Positions 26,076 through 35,162 are shown, counted from the first letter of the stretch. The stretch is DNA of 49,223 bases from Nitrobacter vulgaris (GCF_002028545.1 NZ_MWPQ01000059.1:1-49223), one strand, 5' to 3'. Notes: generated by a model not told the origin, from the sequence alone. A program made the numbers and translations.

Positions 26076-27517
26076 TGGACGTGCCGATCGTCAGGCCAGA
26101 ATTCCTGCAGCCGCCGTTGTCGCCCGATCTGATTGCGCGCCTCACGGCCATCGTCGGCGACAAATATGCGGTAACCGACGCCGAGGAACTGGCGCAATAC
26201 CTCACGGAGGCGCGCAACCTGTTTCATGGCCGCTCCCCGCTGGTGCTGCGTCCCGCATCGACGGCAGAGGTATCGGCGATCTGCAAGCTCGCGAGTGAAC
26301 ATCGGATCGCGCTGGTCCCGCAGGGCGGCAACACCGGTCTCGTCGGCGGACAGACCCCGCACAGCGGCGAGGTCGTGGTGTCGATGCGGCGGATGGACAG
26401 AATCCGCGAAGTCGATACCGCCTCCAACACAATGACGGTCGAGGCCGGCGTTATCCTGCAGACAATCCAGCGGCGCGCCGACGAGGCTGACCGTTTCTTC
26501 CCCTTGTCGCTCGGCGCTGAAGGAAGCTGCACCATCGGCGGCAATCTCTCGACCAATGCCGGCGGCACCGGCGCGCTGGCGTATGGCGTGGCTCGCGACA
26601 TGGCGCTCGGCCTCGAGGTGGTGCTGGCCGACGGGCGCATCCTCAACGGTTTGTCCAAGCTGAAAAAGGACAATACCGGCTACGATCTGCGCAACCTGTT
26701 CATCGGCGCCGAAGGCACCCTCGGTATCATCACCGCCGCGGTCGTGAAGCTGTTCTCGAAACCGCGCTCGGTGCAAACCGCTTTCGTTGGCCTGAAATCG
26801 CCGGCCGACGCTCTGAAACTGCTGGCCATCTCTCAGGCCGAAGCGGCCGGGAGCCTGACAAGTTTCGAACTGCTTGCAGAGATCTGCGTCGACATCTGCC
26901 TCAAGCACGGCACCGACATCCGCGATCCGCTCGCTTACCGCCATCCCTGGTATGTGCTGATGGAAATCTCATCGTCGCGTGACGATGCGGCTGCGACCGT
27001 TGAGGCCGTTCTCGATCGGGGCATAAGGAACGGCTTCGTCGGCGATGCGGTTCTTGCGGCCAGCCTTCAGCAGCGAGCGGCGTTCTGGAAGCTGCGCGAG
27101 ACGATCCCGCCGGCACAGAAACGGGAGGGCGGCTCGATCAAGCACGATATCTCTGTGCCCGTCGCCGCCGTACCTGCCTTCATCGCCGAGGCCAATATCG
27201 CCGTGGCAAAGCTCATTCCGGACGCCCGCCCGGTCCCGTTCGGCCACCTTGGAGATGGCAACATTCACTACAATGTCAGCCAACCCGTGAGCGGGATGAC
27301 GACACAGGAATTTCTCGCCCGGTGGCAGGAGGTCAATGCCGTCGTCTTCAAGATCGCGCTGCGGATGGGCGGCTCGATTTCCGCTGAACACGGTATCGGC
27401 GTGCTGAAGCGCGATGATCTGCCCGGCGTGAAGGACAAGACGGCAATCGAAGTGATGCGCGGCATTAAGGCGCTATTCGACCCTCTCGGCATCATGAATC
27501 CGGGCAAGGTACTGTAG
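26075..27517 (+). CDS. FAD-linked 2-hydroxyacid dehydrogenase (GlcD/D2HGDH family)
   Basis: A 480-residue flavoprotein of the VAO/PCMH fold. The FAD-binding half contains QGGNTGLVGGQTP (about 83-95) and SLGAEGSCTIGGNLSTNAGG. The C-terminal half carries the metal/substrate motif PFGHLGDGNIHYNV and the SAEHGIG motif. Family members oxidise D-lactate, D-2-hydroxyglutarate or glycolate; the substrate cannot be fixed from these motifs, though the pattern fits D-2-hydroxyglutarate dehydrogenase. It is translationally coupled to the Sua5-type gene, an association with no obvious biochemical logic. Confidence 0.88.
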   Translation: MDVPIVRPEFLQPPLSPDLIARLTAIVGDKYAVTDAEELAQYLTEARNLFHGRSPLVLRPASTAEVSAICKLASEHRIALVPQGGNTGLVGGQTPHSGEVVVSMRRMDRIREVDTASNTMTVEAGVILQTIQRRADEADRFFPLSLGAEGSCTIGGNLSTNAGGTGALAYGVARDMALGLEVVLADGRILNGLSKLKKDNTGYDLRNLFIGAEGTLGIITAAVVKLFSKPRSVQTAFVGLKSPADALKLLAISQAEAAGSLTSFELLAEICVDICLKHGTDIRDPLAYRHPWYVLMEISSSRDDAAATVEAVLDRGIRNGFVGDAVLAASLQQRAAFWKLRETIPPAQKREGGSIKHDISVPVAAVPAFIAEANIAVAKLIPDARPVPFGHLGDGNIHYNVSQPVSGMTTQEFLARWQEVNAVVFKIALRMGGSISAEHGIGVLKRDDLPGVKDKTAIEVMRGIKALFDPLGIMNPGKVL

Positions 27518-27578
27518 GGGTTGGAAAACGGCAGCTTTTTTGAAATGGCGCAATGGCCACGAAATGTTGCTTTCCACG

Positions 27579-28346
27579 TCAGAACAGCGAGCCCTGACCA
27601 TCGTCGCTTAAGGTTGCGGACGCAGCCTTGCGAGCCGCTGGCTTCTTTGCGGCCTGCTTCGCCTCGCTTTCCAGTTGCTCTGCTGAGATTGGCATAATCA
27701 GTTGCTCATCGTCGTGGACGACATGGTTCACGCGCGCCGACACCTCATGCCAGACGAATTCGCCGTTTTCCGGCGCGCGCAGCAACAGCGCAGCCTCTTC
27801 GGATTCGATAGCGGCGCCGTCGAGCCAGCGCGCGCGATCCGCAGGAGCGATCGTCACCGGCACGCGCGGATGCAAGGTCGCGAGATCGCCGCGCGCCGCC
27901 GTGGTGACGATGGCGACCGTATCAAGCTCTTCGCCGTTCGGCCCGACCCAGGTCTCTGCAAGGCCCGCAAACGCGATCAGCCTGCCATTGCCCGGCCGGA
28001 TGAAGAACGGCCGCTTTCGTTCTTCCGATTGATGCCATTCGTAGTAGCCGTCGGCCGGAAGCAGGCAGCGGCGCCGTTTCATCGCGTTCTTGAAAGAGGG
28101 CTTGTCCAGCACCGTCTCGGCGCGGGCATTAATGAGAAGCGCGAACTGCCGGGGGTCCTTGACCCAGGCCGGAATCAGGCCCCACCGCATGAGACGGAAA
28201 CGCCGGGCATCATTCTCAAGGATGACGACAGGAGCCGGCTGGGTCGGCGCAATATTGTACCGCGGCGGGAAATTCGGCTGTTCGGCGTACCCAAAAACCT
28301 GACGCATCGCCTCCGGCGGCGACAAGATCACGTAGCGCCCGCACAT
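27579..28346 (-). CDS. SRAP/HMCES-family abasic-site DNA-protein crosslinking protein
   Basis: A 255-residue YedK/HMCES protein. Cys2 (MCGRYV), exposed after methionine removal, forms a covalent link with abasic sites in single-stranded DNA. The NIAPTQ, RWGLIPAWVKD, INARAET and RCLLPADGYYEW motifs are present, and the later LHPRVPVTI stretch carries the active-site histidine. The C-terminal lysine/alanine-rich tail of about 35 residues is extra. It is a single gene, and its product shields replication-associated abasic sites. In some relatives it sits with error-prone polymerase genes, which are absent here. Confidence 0.92.
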   Translation of the reverse strand: MCGRYVILSPPEAMRQVFGYAEQPNFPPRYNIAPTQPAPVVILENDARRFRLMRWGLIPAWVKDPRQFALLINARAETVLDKPSFKNAMKRRRCLLPADGYYEWHQSEERKRPFFIRPGNGRLIAFAGLAETWVGPNGEELDTVAIVTTAARGDLATLHPRVPVTIAPADRARWLDGAAIESEEAALLLRAPENGEFVWHEVSARVNHVVHDDEQLIMPISAEQLESEAKQAAKKPAARKAASATLSDDGQGSLF

Positions 28347-28409
28347 TTCATTGTCCCAACAGATGCGACATTCAATCCGTTTTAATATCGGAGTCCAACA
28401 CTGGAACGA

Positions 28410-28922
28410 ATGACATCGACGGCCAACGAATCACCCTTCTCTCCAGCAATCGCGACGCAAGCCGACCAGAACGGGGCGGGCAGCGGGGCCGCGCTGGCGG
28501 CCGCCAATATCAACCCGCAAAGCGGCCTTGCGACTGACTATCTCAATCACTTCAACGAAGCCATCATGCTGCTCGAAATGATACCAGACATGCCCGATTG
28601 CGTGGAGGATTTCCTAAATTGGCGGCCCCTGACCTACCGGGAGCATTTCATGGCCTCGAATTTCAAGGCACGCGAGCAGGCGATCCAGGCTTATGAAAAC
28701 GCCAACCCCGACATTCGCGCCAAATTCGATAAGCTGACTGCCACCATGACCTCAATCCTGACCGCAGTGGCTTCGGCGATGAAGGAGGTTCGCCAGCACG
28801 AGACACGCGCCGCGCTTGCGACACAGGCGGTCGGCTGGATCAAGCCGATGGTCATGCGGGCCGGCGGCATCATCAATGGTCAGGGTGGCGAAACCGATGT
28901 CGATTACATTATGAACCACTGA
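28410..28922 (+). CDS. Conserved hypothetical protein, 170 residues
   Basis: A soluble, mostly helical protein. The first 35 residues are Ala/Ser/Gly-rich and probably disordered. The core begins TDYLNHFNEAIMLLEMIPD and continues with a CVEDFLNWRPLTYREHFMAS stretch, then long helices to residue 150. I recognise it only as a conserved protein of Bradyrhizobium relatives. Its stop overlaps the start of the Nudix gene as TGATG, so the two are coupled. Confidence 0.75.
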   Translation: MTSTANESPFSPAIATQADQNGAGSGAALAAANINPQSGLATDYLNHFNEAIMLLEMIPDMPDCVEDFLNWRPLTYREHFMASNFKAREQAIQAYENANPDIRAKFDKLTATMTSILTAVASAMKEVRQHETRAALATQAVGWIKPMVMRAGGIINGQGGETDVDYIMNH

Positions 28923-29341
28923 TGCCTCCCGCGCGTCAGTTTCCGCAACTCGCCGTCAGCGCCGCGATCTTCCGCGACGGCAAGATTTTGCTGGTGCGCC
29001 GCGCCCGGCCGCCCGGCAAGGGCTTGCACTCTCTACCCGGCGGACGAATCGAATTCGGCGAGACCGTCGCTGGCGCGCTACATCGCGAGGTGGCGGAGGA
29101 AACCGGGCTCACGATCGAGATTATCGGTCTCGTGGGCTGGCGGGAGGTGATGCCGACTCGGCCCGGCGACGGGCATTACATCGTGATGTCGTTCGCGACC
29201 CGTTGGATCGCAGGCGACCCCATCCTGAACGACGAACTCGACGCCTTCAGTTGGGTCGCCCCCGAGTTGCCAGGCGAATTGCGGCTCACCGAAGGTCTGC
29301 AAACCATCATCGATTCCGCACGGCGGCTCGTCGGGGTTTGA
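28922..29341 (+). CDS. Nudix hydrolase
   Basis: A 139-residue pyrophosphohydrolase. The Nudix box G-x5-E-x7-REVAEETGL occupies about residues 41-63 (GRIEFGETVAGALHREVAEE). The N-terminal strand LAVSAAIFRDGKILLVRRAR is typical of ADP-ribose or oxidised-nucleotide type members. Substrate is unknown. It follows the 170-residue hypothetical through a TGATG overlap and precedes the TIGR02301 gene by about 85 bases. Confidence 0.9.
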   Translation: MPPARQFPQLAVSAAIFRDGKILLVRRARPPGKGLHSLPGGRIEFGETVAGALHREVAEETGLTIEIIGLVGWREVMPTRPGDGHYIVMSFATRWIAGDPILNDELDAFSWVAPELPGELRLTEGLQTIIDSARRLVGV

Positions 29342-29426
29342 ACCGGGGTTGAAAGCCCTGTGCAGATCGTCCCGCCTTGCTTCCATCGCATTGAAGGGGC
29401 ATATCACGACGGATCCGGGCCTCTTC

Positions 29427-29804
29427 ATGCGTAAATCGGTTTTAGCGGTTGTTCTGGTGGCTGCGATCTGTGGCGCGATGCCCGCGCGCGCGCAGGACGG
29501 GGCCGCGCCCTTTGACGCCGATCTACAACGTCTGGCCGAAATCCTCGGCACGCTGCACTATCTTCGCGACATCTGCGCCGCCAACGACGGCGCGAAATGG
29601 CGCAGCGAAATGCAGGCCCTGATCGACGCCGAAACGCCCTCGGGCGAACGCCGTTCCAGGATGATCGCAGCCTTTAACCGCGGCTATAACTGGTTCCAGC
29701 AGACTTACCGGGTATGCACGCCAGCCGCGAATGTCGCAATCCGTCGGTATGTCGAGGAAGGCGCGAAAATTTCCCGCGACCTGACCGCCAGATACGCAAA
29801 CTGA
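29427..29804 (+). CDS. TIGR02301-family secreted protein
   Basis: A 125-residue precursor with a signal peptide (MRKSVLAVVLVAAICGAMPARAQ) and a conserved helical domain: LAEILGTLHYLRDICAAND near residues 32-50 and AAFNRGYNWFQQTYRVCTP near 80-98. Two conserved cysteines may form a disulfide in the periplasm. The family is restricted to alphaproteobacteria and has no known function. The ATG at 29427 gives the complete signal; an upstream TTG frame does not. Confidence 0.85.
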   Translation: MRKSVLAVVLVAAICGAMPARAQDGAAPFDADLQRLAEILGTLHYLRDICAANDGAKWRSEMQALIDAETPSGERRSRMIAAFNRGYNWFQQTYRVCTPAANVAIRRYVEEGAKISRDLTARYAN

Positions 29805-29939
29805 TTCTGCCGCCGGGATTGCGCGTCAAATGCGCCAAGGCGCGTTAACCTTTCCTAAAGAACTGGCTGTCCGGCCCCGAATCGCGTGCTAAACCACGGC
29901 CATTGAGCGTTCGCCTCGTCAGACGTATTCGGAATTTTC

Positions 29940-30203
29940 ATGCGCCCGCCATTTGCATTCAGCCCGGCCCGCGATCTGCCCGATCATGAGCAGAAGCAGG
30001 CTGCGCTGAGCTACCTCAATGAAGCGTGGGCCGAGGCGCGGCACGACGGTGTCGATGGCGATTGTCTGGCGCAGGCCAGCCTGTTTGCTGCCTTCGCCGA
30101 ACTTGTCGGCACCTATGGCGAGGATGCCGTGGCGACGTTCGTCGAAGGTCTTGCGGGCCGCGTTCGCAACGGCGAGTTCTCGATCGCGCTGGCGAAGCAA
30201 TAA
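29940..30203 (+). CDS. Conserved hypothetical protein, 87 residues
   Basis: A small helical soluble protein with a clean central pattern (EQKQAALSYLNEAWAEARHD, then CLAQASLFAAFAELVGTYGE). It starts at ATG 29940 with no strong ribosome site seen. There is no signal peptide. Similar small proteins occur across the Bradyrhizobium group, without function. It converges with the dihydroorotase gene, with a repeat between. Confidence 0.65.
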   Translation: MRPPFAFSPARDLPDHEQKQAALSYLNEAWAEARHDGVDGDCLAQASLFAAFAELVGTYGEDAVATFVEGLAGRVRNGEFSIALAKQ

Positions 30204-30230
30204 GCCCAGCTCCGGCCATCCTTTTGATTG

Positions 30231-30278
30231 AGATGATCTTATCCGAAAATCGGTATCCACTTTTCGGAATCATGCTCT
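30231..30278. repeat. Intergenic hairpin repeat, copy E
   Basis: GAGATGATCTTATCCGAAAA faces TTTTCGGAATCATGCTC, with TCGGTATCCAC between. The inner TCCGAAAA/TTTTCGGA pairing is perfect. It lies between convergent genes and overlaps the end of the dihydroorotase frame by two bases. Confidence 0.75.
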
Positions 30279-31611
30279 AGGGCTTCAGCGTCTCCAGAAA
30301 ACGCACCGGCTCGCCCGTGGATGCGGTCGTCAGTTCCCCCTGCCACATCACGCGGCGGCCGCGCACGAAAGTGCCGACCGGCCAGCCCGTCACGTCGACA
30401 CCGTCATAGGGCGTCCAGCCTACGCGCGACGCCACCCATTTGTTCGTAATGGTCTCGGTCCGGCTGAGATCAACCACAGTGAAGTCGGCATCGTAGCCGG
30501 CTGCGATCCGTCCCTTGCAAGCGATGTTGAACAGCCGCGCCGGACCGGCGCTGGTGAGATCGACAAAGCGCGCCAGCGACAGGCGGCCCGCATTGACGTG
30601 ATCCAGCATCAAAGGCACCAGCGTCTGCACGCCGGTCATGCCCGACGGCGATGCCGGATAGGTCTTCTGCTTCTCCTCCAGCGTATGCGGTGCGTGATCG
30701 GAGCCGAGCACATCGATGATGCCCTGCTCGATGCCCTTCCATATCCCTGAGCGATGTGCCGCATCGCGCACCGGCGGATTCATCTGCGCCAGCGTGCCAA
30801 GCCGCTCATAGCATCCGGGGGCGGCCATGGTCAGGTGATGTGGTGTCGCCTCGCAGGAGGCCACATCCTTGTGGTCGCGCAGATACTCGATCTCTTCCTT
30901 GGTCGAAATATGCAGCACATGAATGCGCTTTCCGGTCTCGCGGGCGAGAGTAACGAGCCGCTGCGTCGCCAGTAGCGCGGCGGTCTCGTCGCGCCACACC
31001 GGATGCGAGCGCGGATCACCGTCGACGCGCAAATTCTTGCGCTCGTTCAGACGGTATTCGTCCTCGGCGTGAAACGCGGCACGGCGGCGGATCACGTTGA
31101 AGATTTTCCGCAGACTGTCGTCATCCTCGACCAGCAGCGCGCCGGTGGACGATCCGACGAACACCTTGACGCCGGCGCAGCCGGGAGCGCGTTCCAGTTC
31201 GGGCAGATCCTGCACATTCTCGCGGGTGCCGCCTATGAAGAATGCGAAATCGCAATGCATCCGATGATGCGCCGCCTTCATCTTCGCGGCGAAGGTTTCC
31301 GCCGTGACTGTCAGAGGATTGGTGTTCGGCATCTCGAACACCGCAGTCACGCCGCCCATCACCGCGCTGCGCGAGCCGGTTTCGAGGTCTTCCTTGTGCG
31401 TCAGTCCCGGCTCGCGGAAATGCACTTGGGTGTCGATCACGCCGGGCAGAATATGCAGCCCCCGGCAGTCGATGACCTCGCCCGCGTCGGCCTGGCCAAA
31501 TCCGCCGATCGCCGCGATGCGGCCGTTTGAAACGGCGATGTCACCGACCCCCTCGCCGTCCTGATTGACGATGGTGCCGGATCTCAGAATCACGTCAAAT
31601 GTCTTGGTCAT
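30277..31611 (-). CDS. pyrC: Dihydroorotase-type amidohydrolase
   Basis: A 444-residue TIM-barrel amidohydrolase that by family should cyclise carbamoyl-aspartate in pyrimidine synthesis. Expected zinc ligands are His64, the carboxylated Lys149 (GVKVFVGSSTG), His181, His234 (HVLHIS) and Asp305 (GSDHAPH). However, the first histidine of the usual D-x-H-x-H motif is Gln62 (VIDTQVHFREPG). From memory this DTQVHF form is typical of a common alphaproteobacterial dihydroorotase subfamily, so it is not necessarily inactive. The ATG at 31611 is chosen over a longer frame to 31659. It is divergent from ygfZ. No aspartate carbamoyltransferase gene is adjacent. Confidence 0.82.
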   Translation of the reverse strand: MTKTFDVILRSGTIVNQDGEGVGDIAVSNGRIAAIGGFGQADAGEVIDCRGLHILPGVIDTQVHFREPGLTHKEDLETGSRSAVMGGVTAVFEMPNTNPLTVTAETFAAKMKAAHHRMHCDFAFFIGGTRENVQDLPELERAPGCAGVKVFVGSSTGALLVEDDDSLRKIFNVIRRRAAFHAEDEYRLNERKNLRVDGDPRSHPVWRDETAALLATQRLVTLARETGKRIHVLHISTKEEIEYLRDHKDVASCEATPHHLTMAAPGCYERLGTLAQMNPPVRDAAHRSGIWKGIEQGIIDVLGSDHAPHTLEEKQKTYPASPSGMTGVQTLVPLMLDHVNAGRLSLARFVDLTSAGPARLFNIACKGRIAAGYDADFTVVDLSRTETITNKWVASRVGWTPYDGVDVTGWPVGTFVRGRRVMWQGELTTASTGEPVRFLETLKP

Positions 31612-31763
31612 CGTTCCCAAAAGCTTTCCGCGCGGCCGCGCGGACCTTGTTGCCCGCACCTTAGCGGCTTACGTTCCGAAAGCGAAATCCGGCACGCAGG
31701 TTTCCCCGGTGGGTACTGCGCGGGAACCGCCAAGAGAGCAACGCCCGAACCAAGAGAAGTGTC

Positions 31764-32645
31764 ATGAAAGCAGCGTTTCTTCCCGACCGGGGCGTGGTGA
31801 AGGTCAGCGGCGACGACGCCCGCAATTTTCTCAACGGTCTGGTGACCACGGACGTGACCAAGGTTGAGCCGGGGCTTGGGCGATTTGGCGCGCTGCTGAC
31901 GCCGCAAGGCAAGATCACCTTCGATTTCCTCATCACCGAAGCGCAGGCCGGTCACGGCGGCGGCTTTCTTATCGATTGCCCGTTGCCGCTAGCTCAGCCG
32001 CTCGCGACCAAGCTGGGTTTTTACAAGCTGCGCGCCAAGGTCACGGTCGAAAACCTTTCGGGCAAGCTCGGCGTGCTGGCGGCCTGGGACGGCGAACCCG
32101 CCATGCACCCCGACCTGACCTTCGCAGACCCGCGCAGCGACAAGCTCGGCTGGCGCATTCTCGCGCCGGAAGAACTCGCGGCCCGAGCAGCCAATGTGAT
32201 CGGCGCCGAACTGGTCGAAAGCGCCGACTATGAGGCTCACCGGATCGCCGCGGGCGTGCCGAGCGGCGGACTGGATTTCACGTTCGGCGATGCTTTTCCG
32301 CATGAAGCCAATATGGACCGGCTACACGGCGTCGATTTCGACAAAGGCTGCTATGTCGGTCAGGAAGTGGTTTCACGCATGGAGCATCGCGGCACTGCGC
32401 GCAGCCGGATTGTGCGAGTGCGCCTGGACAATGGCGCGCCCGAGCCAGGGGCGGCCGTGGTCGCGGGGGAGAAGTCCGTAGGCACCATGGGCTCGTCGGC
32501 AGCGGACCAGGGTCTTGCGCTGCTGCGGCTGGATCGCGCCGCCGACGCGATCGAGGCCGGGATTCCGTTGACCGTGGGCGGCGTTCCGATCCATGTCGCC
32601 GAACCGGACGATCTGAAGCTATCGGCGAAGAATACTGTCGCATGA
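31764..32645 (+). CDS. ygfZ: Folate-binding protein YgfZ/IBA57 type
   Basis: A 293-residue GcvT-like protein that helps assemble or maintain certain iron-sulfur enzymes with folate. The hallmark KGCYVGQEV motif is near residue 195, within GVDFDKGCYVGQEVVSRMEH. The N-terminal DRGVVKVSGDDARNFLNGLV segment is the usual aminomethyltransferase-like start. It leads a series in which each of the next two genes begins inside the stop codon of the one before (ATGA at 32642-32645). The link to DNA repair genes behind it is positional only. Confidence 0.9.
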   Translation: MKAAFLPDRGVVKVSGDDARNFLNGLVTTDVTKVEPGLGRFGALLTPQGKITFDFLITEAQAGHGGGFLIDCPLPLAQPLATKLGFYKLRAKVTVENLSGKLGVLAAWDGEPAMHPDLTFADPRSDKLGWRILAPEELAARAANVIGAELVESADYEAHRIAAGVPSGGLDFTFGDAFPHEANMDRLHGVDFDKGCYVGQEVVSRMEHRGTARSRIVRVRLDNGAPEPGAAVVAGEKSVGTMGSSAADQGLALLRLDRAADAIEAGIPLTVGGVPIHVAEPDDLKLSAKNTVA

Positions 32646-33268
32646 CGCAATCCGCGCGTATGCATGCCGACGGCCTCGCCCGCTGTCCGTGGCCCGGCGA
32701 CGACCCGCTCTATCTCGCCTATCACGATACTGAATGGGGCATACCCGAATATGACGACCGCGCGCTGTTCGAAAAGCTGATCCTCGACGGCTTTCAAGCC
32801 GGTCTGTCGTGGATCACGATTTTGCGCAAGCGCGACAACTTCCGCCGCGCCTTCGAGGATTTCAACCCTGAGACAATCGCCCGCTACGACGAGAAGAAGG
32901 TCCACGCGCTGATGGACGATGCGGGAATCGTACGCAATCGGGCTAAAATCGAGGGGGCCATCACCAGCGCGAAGTCCTACGTGACGATCATGGAGCAGGG
33001 TCCGGGCTTTTCCGCGCTGCTGTGGAATTTCATGGACGGCCGGCCGAAGGTCAATCGGTTCAAGACCACCGCGACCGTACCGACCTCGACACCGCTGTCG
33101 ATCAAAATCTCGAAGGAATTGACATCGCGCGGATTCAAGTTCGTCGGGCCCACGATCGTCTACGCCTTCATGCAGGCGACGGGGATGGTCAACGACCATC
33201 TGGTCACATGCCATTGCCATGAGACGTGCGGCAAGCAGGCGCGCAAGCCACGTTCCGCTGCGCAATGA
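32642..33268 (+). CDS. tag: DNA-3-methyladenine glycosylase I
   Basis: A 208-residue base-excision enzyme that removes 3-methyladenine from DNA. The opening CPWPGDDPLYLAYHDTEWG is the Tag signature, with a zinc cysteine and histidine; HLVTCHCHETC near the C-terminus supplies the remaining zinc ligands. The FEKLILDGFQAGLSWITIL helix is conserved. It overlaps ygfZ and the following HD-domain gene by ATGA at each end, so all three are probably cotranslated. Confidence 0.95.
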   Translation: MTQSARMHADGLARCPWPGDDPLYLAYHDTEWGIPEYDDRALFEKLILDGFQAGLSWITILRKRDNFRRAFEDFNPETIARYDEKKVHALMDDAGIVRNRAKIEGAITSAKSYVTIMEQGPGFSALLWNFMDGRPKVNRFKTTATVPTSTPLSIKISKELTSRGFKFVGPTIVYAFMQATGMVNDHLVTCHCHETCGKQARKPRSAAQ

Positions 33269-33873
33269 CGGGACGGGTTTCGAAGACCGCGACGCGCGCA
33301 TGGCAGCGAATGCTGTCCGGGCGGCGGCTCGACCTGCTCGATCCCTCGCCGCTCGACATCGAGATCGCGGATATCGCGCATGGCCTCGCCCGCGTCGCGC
33401 GATGGAACGGCCAGACCCACGGCGAGCATATTTTCTCGGTCGCGCAGCACACGCTGCTGGTCGAGGCCGTGATGCGCGAGCACACGCCACGCGTCGATAT
33501 CCGGGTGCGGCTGGCGGCGCTGCTGCATGACGCGCCGGAATATGTCATCGGCGACATGATCTCACCATTCAAGGCGGTGATCGGCGGTTCCTACAAGGCG
33601 GTGGAGAAGCGGCTGCTGTCGGCGATCCACATCCGCTTCGGACTGCAACCAGCATTGCCCGCCGACATCGAGCAGCAGATCAAGGATGCCGACATGGGCG
33701 CGGCCTATCTCGAAGCGACCCATCTCGCAGGTTTCTCGGAGCCCGAGGCGAAGCGGCTGTTCGGCAGCGATCCGGGCCTTCCGGAGGCGATGATCGAGGA
33801 TTATCTGACGCCGTGGCCGGCGAGCGAGGCCGAGAACCGGTTCCTGGCGCGATTCCAGAGCCTGTGCGGTTAG
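33265..33873 (+). CDS. HD-domain phosphohydrolase, YfbR-like
   Basis: A 202-residue protein with the HD metal-binding pattern: His55 in THGEHIFSVAQH and His62, then LLHDAPEYVIGD with the HD pair at 88-89, and Asp around residue 140 (KDADM). That layout resembles YfbR, a 5'-deoxynucleotidase, and other small HD nucleotidases. The start at 33265 (ATGA overlap with tag) is preferred over a frame beginning 33226. Substrate is inferred only from the family. It may cooperate in nucleotide clean-up with the neighbouring Tag. Confidence 0.85.
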   Translation: MTGRVSKTATRAWQRMLSGRRLDLLDPSPLDIEIADIAHGLARVARWNGQTHGEHIFSVAQHTLLVEAVMREHTPRVDIRVRLAALLHDAPEYVIGDMISPFKAVIGGSYKAVEKRLLSAIHIRFGLQPALPADIEQQIKDADMGAAYLEATHLAGFSEPEAKRLFGSDPGLPEAMIEDYLTPWPASEAENRFLARFQSLCG

Positions 33874-34000
33874 AGCGGGATCAGGATAAGTATTTGGCGC
33901 CTGCGTCCCGCCCAAAAATATCGGAACCGCATCATCTTCGCGGACCGCCTTTTGTCCCAAGGCGCTCCGGCCTATAATCTCCCGAAAACTCGGGAACGCC

Positions 34001-34507
34001 ATGATCCACGTCTGCTCGCTTGCCGCGCTTGCGCAAACCGTGAAAACCAGCGGTGCCAGCCATGTCCTCACTGTCATGGCGAACGTCGATCAGGTGCGGC
34101 GGCCGCACTCGATTCTCGAGGCTAATCATCTGAAGGTGTCGATGGACGACATCAACGAGCCCGTGGATGGTTTCGTCGCGCCGAACGACGATCATATCAT
34201 GCAGGTTCTGACGTTCATCCGTGGCTGGGATCGCAAGGCGCCGCTGGTGGTGCATTGCTACGCCGGGATCAGCCGGTCGACCGCGAGCGCTTTCACCGCC
34301 GCCTGCGCGCTCAACCCGCATCGCGACGAGATCTCCATCGCACGTCAGATCCGAGCGGCCTCGCCAATCGCGCAGCCGAATCGCCTGATCGTAGCGCTGG
34401 CAGACAAAGCTCTTGGACGTGGAGGACGAATGCTGCGCGCGGTCGACGAAATGGGTCCCGGCGATATGACGATCGAAGGCCGACCGTTCCGCATCGATCT
34501 GGAATAA
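34001..34507 (+). CDS. Tyrosine/dual-specificity phosphatase-fold protein
   Basis: A 168-residue protein with the P-loop signature HCYAGISRS (His85, Cys86, Arg92), the C-x5-R catalytic motif of cysteine-based phosphatases. SMDDINEP about 35 residues upstream may supply the general-acid aspartate. There is no signal peptide. Substrate is unknown. It follows the HD gene by about 130 bases on the same strand, so it may be on the same transcript. Confidence 0.85.
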   Translation: MIHVCSLAALAQTVKTSGASHVLTVMANVDQVRRPHSILEANHLKVSMDDINEPVDGFVAPNDDHIMQVLTFIRGWDRKAPLVVHCYAGISRSTASAFTAACALNPHRDEISIARQIRAASPIAQPNRLIVALADKALGRGGRMLRAVDEMGPGDMTIEGRPFRIDLE

Positions 34508-34571
34508 TCGATATTATGCTTTTCGCGGAAAAGCGGCTCGCGACCCAGCGCGATCGGTGTGTCTACCGAAC

Positions 34572-35162
34572 TTAATCGGTGGAACGTCGTAGTTCCAAAG
34601 CGCCTTCGACCTTGGCCGGCCTGGCTTCCGGCTTGACGGGCTCAAGCCTGGCGCTCTCGACCCTCGGGGTTTCGACACGCGCGGTCACTTCCGTGTTCGA
34701 CGCATCGGCCGTGCGCGAAACCCTGCGGCGAGCATACGGGTGTGCAGCAGCGCGCGCCAGCAGCATCTGCCTGCCCCCCTGATGGTCGAAGTCGCAATAC
34801 GCAAAGCCCATGCCCGATACCGAACCGCGGAAGCTGGCTTCGCTCTTCTTGTCGAGGTTGAAGCACGGTTCGAACGGAAGACCCTTGATCGACGCGCAAA
34901 CCGCCTGACCGCGCACCTGTAATGTATTGCCCGGCAGCCTCATGTGGCGAACCGGACCTTCGCCGCTGAACTGCACCGCGCCGGCCGCGCCCCCGTCCTC
35001 GAACACCCGGCCGGCGCCACGCGTACCGTCGAAGCAGGTGAACGCGAAAACCTTGCCGGATACGAACCGTTTGGCCTCGTTGGCATTCATGAGGTGACCG
35101 GCCGTTGCCGGTGCGGCGATCGCACCTGCAACCAGGACTCCTGACACGAAACGCGCGAGCAT
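34572..35162 (-). CDS. Secreted hypothetical protein with charged C-terminal tail
   Basis: A 196-residue precursor with a signal (MLARFVSGVLVAGAIAAPATAG). The central domain has four cysteines (FTCFDGTRG, QAVCASIKG, EPCFNLDKK, YCDFDHQGG) that could form two disulfides in the periplasm. From about residue 140 it is an Arg/Glu/Pro-rich low-complexity tail. I know similar proteins in Bradyrhizobium relatives but not a function. It converges with the phosphatase gene. Confidence 0.7.
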   Translation of the reverse strand: MLARFVSGVLVAGAIAAPATAGHLMNANEAKRFVSGKVFAFTCFDGTRGAGRVFEDGGAAGAVQFSGEGPVRHMRLPGNTLQVRGQAVCASIKGLPFEPCFNLDKKSEASFRGSVSGMGFAYCDFDHQGGRQMLLARAAAHPYARRRVSRTADASNTEVTARVETPRVESARLEPVKPEARPAKVEGALELRRSTD

